Source of the DNA: Streptacidiphilus sp. ASG 303
GTDB taxonomy: Bacteria; Actinomycetota; Actinomycetes; Streptomycetales; Streptomycetaceae
NCBI RefSeq assembly: GCF_020991365.1
Contig: NZ_JAJLRA010000023.1
Location: forward strand, 39,284-103,283
Direction: 5' to 3'
Length of the DNA: 64,000 nt
Positions 36,709-44,305 of the stretch are shown one piece after another. The position numbers and the translations under genes were made by a program. The first letter of the stretch is position 1, and each line of letters begins with the position of its first letter. Under the pieces are notes generated by a model. It saw only the letters and a list, made by a program, of their open reading frames with translations. It was not told the DNA's origin and did not search any database.

Positions 36709-37892
36709 GCTGCTTCCTGCTGAGGTGGTAGTGCGGCGTGGGTGCGGACGAAGGAGCGCACCAGGGGACAGTCCCGGTAGGCGGTGTTGACCAGGGAGAG
36801 CCAGCGCAGCTCCCTGTCCGTGTCCATGTCGGTCCCGCTCGGGATCGGGTACGGCACGCCTTGCAGGGGACGGCATCCTGCAAGGGCCCGTTCGGAGGCT
36901 GCGGCGAGCCAGCAGGCCTCGGCCGCGGCGTCCCGCTGCTCTCCGGTCAGCCCGGCTGCTTCAGCTGTTTCCAGGGCCGTCTGCTGCAGCGAGGCGGGGA
37001 CGTACTCGCGAAGCGTGAGCGAGGCGTCTCCGATCTCGATGATCCGGCGGTGCAGGCGAAGGCTGAAACGTCGCCGGTGGATCGGAGCCTTGAGGACGAC
37101 GTGGGGGACCGCGGAGGTGAGTCCGCGCCACAGGGGCTCCAGGCGGCGGAGTGAGCGCCAGTCGCGCGCTGCCCGCACCAGCACGGAGATCGGAGGAAGG
37201 CAGCTGCCGAGGAGGATCAGCAGGATGGACACCGTCTTCAGCAGCACGGAGAGGCTGTCCTCGGAGCCCTTGGTGTCCAGCTGGTCGTGTCCGAGGGTGA
37301 GCATGACCAGGAACACGGCCCGCTGGACGGCGTAGGCGATGCCGACGGCGGTTCCGGCGCCCAGGAGCCGCAGGCCGCTGCGCAGCCAGGCGCCGCGCGC
37401 TGCGCGGCTCGACCCGAGGAAGAGCCAGGTGGCCACGGTCATCGCCATGCCGATGTACAGGGTGAAGACGGTCATGTAGAGAGCGGGGAAGGCGGAGCCG
37501 TCGTAGTCCTCGAAGAAGGCGTCCGTCTCCTGAAGGCGCGGTGAGAGCGCGAAGAAGGTGGTCAGCGCTGCCAGGGCACTAACTGTCAGCGTGTGCCGGA
37601 CGCGTCTGGACAGGAATCCCTCAGGACGGACCACCGCGATGACGAACTCCAGGACGGCTCCGGCCGCCACGACCCCGAACAGGTGCTTGACGAGATTCGC
37701 CAGGCTGTTCACTCCTGTGGTGCCGTCCACGGCGCGTACCGTTGAAGGAATTTCGAACGTCATGGCCACGGCCAGGGCTGCGAAGGCCGCCCACAGCATC
37801 CGTTGCTTGCGCGAGTTGGTGGCGGAGGGCAGCCGCCACAGGGCGACCGCCCAGAGCAGTCCGGCGACCACGACCTGGTGGGACGGGTTCAC
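36705..37892 (-). CDS. MAB_1171c-like (DUF6545-type) membrane protein
   Basis: A 395-residue protein. The first 230 residues form about seven transmembrane helices, including VVVAGLLWAVALWRLP and ISILLILLGSCLPPI-type segments. The C-terminal 160 residues are cytoplasmic and helical, with PLWRGLTSAVPHVVL and RLHRRIIEIGDASLTLREY, the segment typical of this family. Such proteins often neighbour ImmA/IrrE and XRE genes in Streptomyces; their function is unknown, although they are sometimes called putative transporters. The GTG at 37892 overlaps the protease stop (GTGA). Confidence 0.78.
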   Translation of the reverse strand: MNPSHQVVVAGLLWAVALWRLPSATNSRKQRMLWAAFAALAVAMTFEIPSTVRAVDGTTGVNSLANLVKHLFGVVAAGAVLEFVIAVVRPEGFLSRRVRHTLTVSALAALTTFFALSPRLQETDAFFEDYDGSAFPALYMTVFTLYIGMAMTVATWLFLGSSRAARGAWLRSGLRLLGAGTAVGIAYAVQRAVFLVMLTLGHDQLDTKGSEDSLSVLLKTVSILLILLGSCLPPISVLVRAARDWRSLRRLEPLWRGLTSAVPHVVLKAPIHRRRFSLRLHRRIIEIGDASLTLREYVPASLQQTALETAEAAGLTGEQRDAAAEACWLAAASERALAGCRPLQGVPYPIPSGTDMDTDRELRWLSLVNTAYRDCPLVRSFVRTHAALPPQQEAA

Positions 37893-38437
37893 GAGCGGCG
37901 GTCCTTCACCGGGTGGCCGAGGGCGTCGTCGAGGCGGGCGAGGACGTCGTCCTGGCCGGCGGCGTACGGGTCGGCGGACAGTTCCTCGATGAGCTCGTCG
38001 AGGAAGGACGCCGCAAGCTCGGCGTCGCGCTCCTGGTCGGTCTCGTAGCTGGTGCGTCCAAATGCCTGCTCCGCCGCTACGGGGTCGATGCCGTCGGGGA
38101 GGAGGTCGACGAACGCCTTGATGTCCATGCTCGTGCGGTGGCCGAGGAGGATGTGGGTCGCCTCGTGCTTGAGCACCTGTGCGCGGTGTCGGCGGCTGAG
38201 GCCCCTGGGGTGGAAGAGGTGGTCCTCGTGGTCGAAGGCCAGCCACAACCCGCAAGGAGCGCCGGCGCCTCCCAGGTCCGGCAGCTCGTGCACGTGGAGA
38301 GGGCGTCCGCGGTGGGCCGAGAGGCGCTGCAGGAACACGTCGATGTCGAACGGTTTCGGAAAGTCCATCCCTTGCAGCTGTGTGGCGCATATCGCGCGAA
38401 GCCTCTTCTCGTGCCGGGCTCGGCGCCTTGTGAGCAT
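37889..38437 (-). CDS. ImmA/IrrE-family metalloprotease-like protein
   Basis: A 182-residue protein with the zinc motif HEATH at residues 91-95 (HExxH) inside QVLKHEATHILLGH. In ICEBs1 ImmA cleaves the ImmR repressor, and IrrE/DdrO works likewise in Deinococcus. Here the gene follows an XRE regulator on the same strand, after a 208-bp gap. The ATG at 38437 has GAGGAA six bases upstream; the longer frame to 38557 is not needed. Its stop overlaps the membrane protein start. The likely role, inferred from context, is to inactivate the XRE repressor upon a signal. Confidence 0.85.
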   Translation of the reverse strand: MLTRRRARHEKRLRAICATQLQGMDFPKPFDIDVFLQRLSAHRGRPLHVHELPDLGGAGAPCGLWLAFDHEDHLFHPRGLSRRHRAQVLKHEATHILLGHRTSMDIKAFVDLLPDGIDPVAAEQAFGRTSYETDQERDAELAASFLDELIEELSADPYAAGQDDVLARLDDALGHPVKDRRS

Positions 38438-38645
38438 GGGTCGTTCCTCGTTCCGCCGCCGTTGGCCTTGAAATTGATCAAGGCGTCGGCTTCGACTCTC
38501 TGGTTCGCACACGAAGCTGAAGGGATCAGGCTGCCTTTCGGCTTCGTGGCGAGTCAAGCTGACTTCTTCGTCTACGTGCTCGGCGCCCCTCGATGGGGTG
38601 CCTCGCAGGAGCGGCGACTCTCTGTCGCGTCCGCCGCCTTCCTGG

Positions 38646-39143
38646 CTACTCGCTGTCCAAGCCCTCGAGTTTCCTTGCCTGTTCGATGACGGTTTTGATC
38701 ATTCTCAAGCTGTCCGTCGACAGGCCGTTCGCCCGGAAAGCGATGCCCCTCACATCGTTGTCCTTGATCGCGACCAGAAGCTCCTCGGCGGCCTTGACGC
38801 GTTCCGTCTCGGCCGGAATAGGGGAGGGGGGCGTCTCTGCCGTGCCGTCCTCAACGGCTGTGCCCTCGGCGTCGTCCAGGAAGTAGGAGGGGTGGACCTG
38901 GAAGAAGCGTGCGAGCGCCTTCAGGGTGTTGATCGTCGGATTGGGCTTGGCGCCGGACCGCAGCTGCGCGATGGCGCTGAGAGACACCGTCGTGCCGTCC
39001 GGTCCGGCTGCGTCTGCGATCCCCTGGACGATCTGCGGGTTGGTGTAGGGCCTGCCGCTCTGTGAGGGCCTGGTCGCGATGAGGTGGTTCAGTTTCGCCG
39101 CCACCGAGGGGCGTTCGGCGTCGCTGCTGCGGCTACTCGCCAT
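38646..39143 (-). CDS. XRE-like HTH regulator
   Basis: A 165-residue regulator. The helix-turn-helix lies near residues 30-80 (VSLSAIAQLRSGAKPNPTINTLKALARFFQVHPSYFL), similar to the EspR/BldD-like XRE proteins. The C-terminal 80 residues are helical and probably support dimerisation. The ATG at 39143 follows AGGGGTGAT. Two nearly identical 12-bp palindromic sites lie upstream at 39184-39195 and 39282-39293, the first overlapping its own -10-like sequence TACACT, so it is probably autorepressing and represses the divergent promoter. Confidence 0.85.
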   Translation of the reverse strand: MASSRSSDAERPSVAAKLNHLIATRPSQSGRPYTNPQIVQGIADAAGPDGTTVSLSAIAQLRSGAKPNPTINTLKALARFFQVHPSYFLDDAEGTAVEDGTAETPPSPIPAETERVKAAEELLVAIKDNDVRGIAFRANGLSTDSLRMIKTVIEQARKLEGLDSE

Positions 39144-39183
39144 GCCTGTGGATCACCCCTGTGGCTTCGGTGCGGACGACGTG

Positions 39184-39293
39184 ACACTGAAGTGTAGCGC
39201 CTGGCCTTGAAGGGGCACCTCGTCTAGCACCGTAGTAGTTGACAGCGGCCGATCACCAAAGTGTATGTTCCTTGCGTCGCAACACTTCAGTGA
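39184..39293. promoter_or_regulatory. Divergent control region with two operators and a rightward promoter
   Basis: ACACTGAAGTGT (39184-39195) and ACACTTCAGTGA (39282-39293) are the same site in opposite orientation (11 of 12). A rightward promoter TTGACA (39239-39244) with TGTATG or TATGTT (39262-39269) lies between them, with an AAGTGTA half site at 39260. This fits a repressor switch between the XRE gene and the element genes. Confidence 0.75.
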
Positions 39294-39556
39294 TGGATCG
39301 AGGGTGGCGTTGTGCGAGGAGACTCCGCGGTGGTCTCCATTGCGGCCACCCCCTGAAGCGCGGAATCTCCAGGCTTCCGCGGCACCGAGCCCGGGCAGGT
39401 CGACCGCGACGCCGACCCATCCGACAGACCGGCGTCCAGGAGCTACCCACTCCTGGACGCCGGGCCGACCCTCCAGGGGCCGATTCACCTCCTGCGGGCG
39501 GCGGGGCTTTGCACGAGAACCGCCGCACCGCACTCCTGCGAACAACGGAGTATCAC

Positions 39557-39883
39557 ATGCCCGTCCCGCCAGGCGTAACGCCGGCCTGCCCGGACACTGA
39601 CGGCCCGCACCGCCTCGCCGGCCAGCTCACCGACATGGTCTCCGGGGCCGCGACCTGCAGCGCCAGCCTCAACGACCCGACCCAGGAATGGCCTCACACG
39701 CGCGTCATCGCGAAAGACGCGGCCCGGGAGGCGACCGACCTGAGCCGGACAGCCTCCAGGGTCGCGGCCTGTCGGATCCTGCGGGTCTCGCCGTACCCGG
39801 ACCGGCGCGGGACCTATCCCTTCGCCCCTGTCTCCACGCCCCTCACCCGCAGTGACCTTGCCGCTGCCAGTCGGGGCCGCTGA
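39557..39883 (+). CDS. Hypothetical small protein
   Basis: A 108-residue protein, not recognised. Its central part, HRLAGQLTDMVSGAATC and then IAKDAAREATDLSRTASRV, looks helical and gene-like. The ATG at 39557 has ACGGAG upstream. It is the first gene after the rightward promoter at 39239 and stops one base before the replication-initiator start, so it probably belongs to that operon. A role as an early regulator or replication accessory is possible from position only. Confidence 0.55.
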   Translation: MPVPPGVTPACPDTDGPHRLAGQLTDMVSGAATCSASLNDPTQEWPHTRVIAKDAAREATDLSRTASRVAACRILRVSPYPDRRGTYPFAPVSTPLTRSDLAAASRGR

Positions 39884-39884
39884 C

Positions 39885-40904
39885 ATGGCCCGGATCCGAT
39901 CCATCAAGCCGGAGGCCTTCTTCTCCGAGTCGCTCGCCGAGGTGAGTGTCGAGGCCGAGCGGACCTTCTTCGGCCTCCTCACTCAGTCCGACGACCACGG
40001 CCGCCACCGGGACAACGCCGCGATCATCGCCGGCCTGCTCTGGCCGCTCCGCGCCGAGCACACCTCGGTCCACGTCGAGGACGACCTCCAGCAGCTCGCG
40101 AATGCCGGCCTGATCTGCCGGTACACAGGCTGCGACGGCCGCCGCTACCTCCACGTCGTGACCTGGTTCGACCATCAGAAGATCGACAAGCCCAGCCAGT
40201 CCCGACTCCCCTCCTGCCCGCAGCACCGCGCGGCGGACCGGTGCGGCGCCTGCAAGGGGACCTGCACCAAACAGTCCGACACGTCACTCGCACCTCCCCG
40301 AGGACTCGCCGAGCCTTCCCCGAGCACGCACCGAACTCTCGATCTGCCCGCGCAGCCCGCTCCGATGACTTCCGACCGTCGAAGCGACGCCCAGCCCGCC
40401 CTGCAGGTCGTCTTCGACGGCCTGCCCGACACCCCTGACCAGAACGAGGGGAAAGCCGCAGATCAGGGGGCACACTCCGAGGCCCGCTCGAGGCATCCCC
40501 GAAACCTCGCAGAGGGCTCGGCGCCTGGATCCAGGATCTTGGATCCTGGATCTCTCCCCCCTACGGGGCGCACAGCGCCCGCAGCCCCCGCCTCGGCCAA
40601 CCAGCTCATCGGCGAGTACATCGCCGCCTGCGACGAGCGCCCGCCCAGCGACGTGATCGGCCACCTCGGGCGCATCGCCAAGAAGCTCCTGGACGAGGGG
40701 ATCGCCCCCAAGCACATCCGGACCGGGCTGCAGACCTTCGCTGCCAACCCCAAGCACCCGAGCGTGCTGACCAGCATGGTCAACGAGGCCATGAACGCAC
40801 GCTCCGGCGGCTTGGCGCGGCCGGGCATCCGGCCTACCGTTCCCGCTCGCCAGGCGTGGACCAACCCGGTCAACGCTGCCGCCGCCTACGCCGAGGAGCT
40901 GTGA
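39885..40904 (+). CDS. DnaD-like/phage-type replication protein
   Basis: A 339-residue protein beginning MARIRSIKPEAFFSESLAE, the start of a widespread actinophage and plasmid replication protein family with an N-terminal winged helix (residues 1-90, ending RRYLHVVTWFDHQKID). A Cys cluster (CPQHRAADRCGACKGTC) follows near residue 110 and may bind zinc. A long Pro/Ser-rich linker leads to a C-terminal helical domain (LIGEYIAACDERPPSDVIGH). It is followed at once by a DnaC-like loader (TGATG overlap), as in phage and ICE replication modules. Confidence 0.8.
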   Translation: MARIRSIKPEAFFSESLAEVSVEAERTFFGLLTQSDDHGRHRDNAAIIAGLLWPLRAEHTSVHVEDDLQQLANAGLICRYTGCDGRRYLHVVTWFDHQKIDKPSQSRLPSCPQHRAADRCGACKGTCTKQSDTSLAPPRGLAEPSPSTHRTLDLPAQPAPMTSDRRSDAQPALQVVFDGLPDTPDQNEGKAADQGAHSEARSRHPRNLAEGSAPGSRILDPGSLPPTGRTAPAAPASANQLIGEYIAACDERPPSDVIGHLGRIAKKLLDEGIAPKHIRTGLQTFAANPKHPSVLTSMVNEAMNARSGGLARPGIRPTVPARQAWTNPVNAAAAYAEEL

Positions 40905-41605
40905 TGCGCACCCGCAACCGCGAACCGCAACTCCTCGGCGAGGGCGCCCTGGACCGGATGGCGCGGATCCTGGCCGCTCGCAACATCGACCCGGCCGCCG
41001 CCGGACCGGTCGACGAGCCCGAGCCCTTCTCCCCGCTGGAAGCACTCTCGGCTGGGATGCCCCCGCGCTACCAGGCCGCGGTCGCCGACCACCCCCAGGT
41101 CCTCGCCTGGGCCCGCGACGTCGCCGAGGCTGCCGCTGCCCCCACCCCGGGAGCCCGACGGCAGGTCACCACCGGTCCCAGCCTGCTGATGGCCGGGGTC
41201 GTCGGCTCGGGCAAGACGCACCAGGCATTCGGCGCGGTCCGGCTGCTGGTGCAGAGCGGTGTCGGTGTGCGCTGGCACGCGACCACCGCCGCCGACCTGT
41301 ACGCCGACCTGCGCCCCCGGCCCGGCGCTGACAGCGAACGGGCCCTGGCGGCCGTCAACCGCTGTCCGCTGCTGATCATCGACGACCTCGGCGCGGCCAA
41401 GGCATCCGAGTGGGTCGAGGAAGTGACCTACCGGCTCATCAACCACCGGTACAACCACATGCTCCCGACCCTGATCACCACCAACCTGGCGATCAAGGAC
41501 CTCCGGACCTACCTCGGCGACCGTGTCACCAGCAGGCTCGCTCAGATGACCACCCGAGTCGCGTTCGAACCGGTCGACCGCAGACGCCACCGCACCGCGG
41601 CCTGA
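40904..41605 (+). CDS. DnaC/IstB-like helicase loader ATPase
   Basis: A 233-residue AAA+ ATPase. Walker A GVVGSGKT lies at 98-105 and Walker B LLIIDDLGAA near 155, followed by sensor region TLITTNLAIKDL and the arginine-finger-type DRVTSRL. This is the DnaC family arrangement used to load a replicative helicase. The ATG at 40904 overlaps the initiator stop by one base; GTG 40901 is adjacent. Together with the upstream protein it makes the replication module of the element. Confidence 0.9.
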   Translation: MRTRNREPQLLGEGALDRMARILAARNIDPAAAGPVDEPEPFSPLEALSAGMPPRYQAAVADHPQVLAWARDVAEAAAAPTPGARRQVTTGPSLLMAGVVGSGKTHQAFGAVRLLVQSGVGVRWHATTAADLYADLRPRPGADSERALAAVNRCPLLIIDDLGAAKASEWVEEVTYRLINHRYNHMLPTLITTNLAIKDLRTYLGDRVTSRLAQMTTRVAFEPVDRRRHRTAA

Positions 41606-41722
41606 CCCACCGCAGGCCGCCACGCCGGGCCGTGCCCTCAGCCGGCCGGCCCATGCACCTCCCGAACCAGCACGCCCCTCCGCTGACGCGCCCGCGCGCG
41701 GAGAGCAACCGGAGCTATCAGC

Positions 41723-42289
41723 ATGACCACCACGACGATCAACCCTGCCCTCCACCGATCGCTCGGCGACCACACCTGGCAGGACCAGGCCGTCTGCCAG
41801 AGCACCGAGTACAACCCGGTGGACCCCGACCTCTTCTTTCCCGACCCCGACGAGACCGACAAGATCACCGCAGCGAAATCGCTGTGCGGCCAGTGCCCGG
41901 TCCGCCGCACGTGCCTGGACGCCGCCCTGGAGGGCGGCGACACCCACGGCATCCGGGGCGGGCTCACCGAGGAGGAGCGCAGCCCGCTGCACGTGGAACT
42001 CGCCCACCGCCTCGACTACAGCCGCGTCAACGCCACCATCGCCGGGCGCGACGTCCACCTCACCAAAGCCGAGCGCCGCGCAGTCGTCCACGCCGCCTAC
42101 CGCCAGGGGCTGACCGAGCAGCGTCTGGCCTGGCTCCTGAAGATCACCGAAGAGCACGCCCAGAAGCTGTACCGCGAGACCCGCCGCGCCCTCCGCAACC
42201 GAGACCTGGAGCAGACCACCAGGCCCACCCGGCCCCCCAAGACTGGCGGCGGGCGCCTGGGCCGCGACAACTTCGGGACGGCGGCGTGA
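41723..42289 (+). CDS. WhiB-family protein with C-terminal HTH-like extension
   Basis: A 188-residue WhiB-like iron-sulfur protein. Cluster ligands are C25, C55, C58 and C64, followed by GIRGGLT in place of the usual G-V-W-G-G turn. The C-terminal 90 residues (LTKAERRAVVHAAYRQGLTEQRLAWLLKI) look like an added helix-turn-helix. WhiB proteins bind sigma factors and regulate transcription. Related WhiB-like genes are common on Streptomyces plasmids and phages. ATG 41723 has a GGAG upstream, and the stop overlaps the DUF2637 start. Confidence 0.9.
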   Translation: MTTTTINPALHRSLGDHTWQDQAVCQSTEYNPVDPDLFFPDPDETDKITAAKSLCGQCPVRRTCLDAALEGGDTHGIRGGLTEEERSPLHVELAHRLDYSRVNATIAGRDVHLTKAERRAVVHAAYRQGLTEQRLAWLLKITEEHAQKLYRETRRALRNRDLEQTTRPTRPPKTGGGRLGRDNFGTAA

Positions 42290-43314
42290 GCAGCGCCGGC
42301 GCGCCGAGGACGGCGCACATCACCAGAGGGGACCGCGCAGTCGTCATCGCCCTGGGCGGCGCGGGATGCGCGTTGTCGTACGACGCCCTCCAGCAGATGG
42401 CCGTCGCCATCCATGTCCGCGGGCTCCTCACCTACCTCTTCCCCCTGGTGATCGACGGGTTCATCGCCTACGGCATCCGAGCCCTCCTGGTCCTGCGCGA
42501 CGCACCCTTGCGCGCCCGGCTCTACGTCTGGACGCTGTTCGGCACGGCCACCGCCGCCAGCATCTGGGCCAATGCGCTCCACGCGGTGCGGATCAACGAG
42601 GAAGCGACCGCGGTCACCGGCCTCCGGCTCGGGGACACGGTGGTTGCCGCGCTGTCCACCATCGCCCCGCTCGCGCTGGCCGGAGCGGTCCACCTCTACA
42701 TCCTCATCGCCCGGGGCCCGGTCAAGGGCGGTGACCGCGGGAGTCCCGGTCAGGCCGACCGACCCGAGGGCACCGCGGTCACCCGGACTCACCGGGTCGG
42801 TCAGGTCAGCGCCGGACAGCCGGCCAGTGCCCTGAGCGACCGACCGCGACTGTCCCCGGACAAGCTGACCCGAGCGGCCTGGTCGCCGGCCGGGGACAGC
42901 ACCCCAATGGACAGCAGCAATCCGCTCACCGGTCCTAACGGGCAGCCGCTCGAGGTAGCTGACCTGCCCGGACAGTCGGGCATGGCGCTGCCGGCCACTG
43001 ACCGCCCGGTCGGCCCCGAGTCGGCCACCGGCAGCCGGGACAGCCTCACGACGGTCACCCGCCGGCCGGCCACTCCGCCGTCGGTCCGTGACCGGGGCAC
43101 CCGGACACCCGGTGACCGACGGTCCGACCCGGACACCGAGGAGTTGCTGAAGATCGCCCGGGAAGCGGTCAGGGCCGAGGACAAGCTGACCCGCAAGGTG
43201 GTCGCCCAGGCGATCCGCGGTCAGCGGATCCCGCTGTCCAGCGACACTCTGACCGCCCTGATGGTCCAGCTTCGCCAGCAGCGCGGACAGTCGGCCACCT
43301 CCGCGCGCAGCTGA
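42286..43314 (+). CDS. DUF2637 (SpdB-like) membrane protein
   Basis: A 342-residue protein. The first 150 residues contain four transmembrane helices (VVIALGGAGCALSYDAL, YLFPLVIDGFIAYGIRALLV and two more) typical of DUF2637. The rest is hydrophilic, Pro/Arg-rich and ends with a helical segment (LLKIAREAVRAEDKLTRKVV). DUF2637 and Spd proteins occur on conjugative elements and are linked to intramycelial spread. The GTG overlaps the WhiB stop (GTGA). Confidence 0.82.
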   Translation: MSSAGAPRTAHITRGDRAVVIALGGAGCALSYDALQQMAVAIHVRGLLTYLFPLVIDGFIAYGIRALLVLRDAPLRARLYVWTLFGTATAASIWANALHAVRINEEATAVTGLRLGDTVVAALSTIAPLALAGAVHLYILIARGPVKGGDRGSPGQADRPEGTAVTRTHRVGQVSAGQPASALSDRPRLSPDKLTRAAWSPAGDSTPMDSSNPLTGPNGQPLEVADLPGQSGMALPATDRPVGPESATGSRDSLTTVTRRPATPPSVRDRGTRTPGDRRSDPDTEELLKIAREAVRAEDKLTRKVVAQAIRGQRIPLSSDTLTALMVQLRQQRGQSATSARS

Positions 43315-43415
43315 CCCAAGAGTGCGGCGCGGGTGACCGATCGGACACCCGCGCCGGTCACCCGCCCACGGTCATCCACCCCACATCCCTCCGAAGCCAA
43401 ATGGAGAGCATCCTC

Positions 43416-43640
43416 ATGCGCACGCACCCGGCCACACCCACCGAGGTCGATTCCTGGCTCACTGCCCTGCGCCGGCGCGGCCACCTTCACCGCGTCGACT
43501 CTGGTCCCGAGGGAATCTGGACTGTGCAGCGAACCCGGCACAGCCGCCCATGGACCCTCCACCACCCGGTCCTAGCGATGGACTGGATCGAGGACCTCGT
43601 CCGCGACGTCCGCCGGCAGCACTCGGAGGCGAGCCGGTGA
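43416..43640 (+). CDS. Small hypothetical protein upstream of MobC
   Basis: A 74-residue protein, not recognised, beginning MRTHPATPTEVDSWLTALRR and ending in a helical, charged tail. ATG 43416 has GGAGAG seven bases upstream and is preferred over ATG 43401. Its stop overlaps the mobC start as GTGA, so it belongs to the mobilisation operon and may be a DNA-transfer accessory protein. It has no cysteine or membrane segment. Confidence 0.7.
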   Translation: MRTHPATPTEVDSWLTALRRRGHLHRVDSGPEGIWTVQRTRHSRPWTLHHPVLAMDWIEDLVRDVRRQHSEASR

Positions 43641-44305
43641 CCGCCCTCGACCCGAGGGTCACCACGGCAGGACAGCAGCGGGATTCCACGACGGCTCCTG
43701 GCGGAGCAAGTTGTCGCGTACGACGGTCCTACGGCCCGGCGTACGCACTTGCCCCCGCCCAGGAGGTCGGGAAGGGTCCGGCCGGTCCCCGAGCGAGTGC
43801 GCTCGGGGACCGGCCGGACCCCCGACAGCAGGGGGCGTCGGCCACAGGGGGAGAAGTCGGCCGCCACGACCACCGCGAGCAGCCGAGTCCGAACACGCCA
43901 GCCTTCCCCGACCGCACACCGCGCCGCCGCAGCCGCAACCCGAGCGAACGCACCCACAAGACGACCATCCGTCTGTCCGACACCGAGAAAGCCGAGATCG
44001 CCGCCGCCGCCGCACAGCGCCACGTCACCGTCGCCCGATTCCTCGCCGCTGCCGGCCTCACCGCCGCCCGCGGTACCACCGGCGTACGCACCAACGAGCA
44101 ACTCGACACCGCCATCGACGAGCTGGCCGCCCTCCGCACCGCCCTCTCCCGCATCGGCAACAACATCAACCAGATTGCTCACGTCCACAACGCGGGAGGG
44201 CAGCCCCGCCCTGGCGAACTCGACCACGCCCTCATGACCCTGACCCGCCTCCTGGACCGCATCGACGACGCAGCCGACGCCATGGTGAAGAAGCGACTTC
44301 GATGA
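43637..44305 (+). CDS. MobC-like relaxosome protein
   Basis: A 222-residue protein. The C-terminal half, with THKTTIRLSDTEKAEIAAAA and LRTALSRIGNNINQIAHVHN, is the MobC domain that helps the relaxase melt oriT. The N-terminal 100 residues are low-complexity and have no other in-frame ATG/GTG/TTG start, so GTG 43637, overlapping the upstream stop, is used. A perfect 22-bp inverted repeat falls within this N-terminal coding region and may be a transfer-origin structure. The stop overlaps the relaxase start. Confidence 0.82.
   Translation: MTALDPRVTTAGQQRDSTTAPGGASCRVRRSYGPAYALAPAQEVGKGPAGPRASALGDRPDPRQQGASATGGEVGRHDHREQPSPNTPAFPDRTPRRRSRNPSERTHKTTIRLSDTEKAEIAAAAAQRHVTVARFLAAAGLTAARGTTGVRTNEQLDTAIDELAALRTALSRIGNNINQIAHVHNAGGQPRPGELDHALMTLTRLLDRIDDAADAMVKKRLR
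43716..43821. repeat. Candidate oriT: two inverted repeats inside the 5' part of mobC
   Basis: GCGTACG (43716-43722) pairs with CGTACGC (43740-43746), followed directly by ACTTGCCCCC. A longer perfect inverted repeat has 22-bp arms at 43774-43795 and 43800-43821 with a 4-base loop. Inverted repeats next to a nick site just upstream of the relaxase are usual for MobC/relaxase systems. The nick site itself is not proven. Confidence 0.55.
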
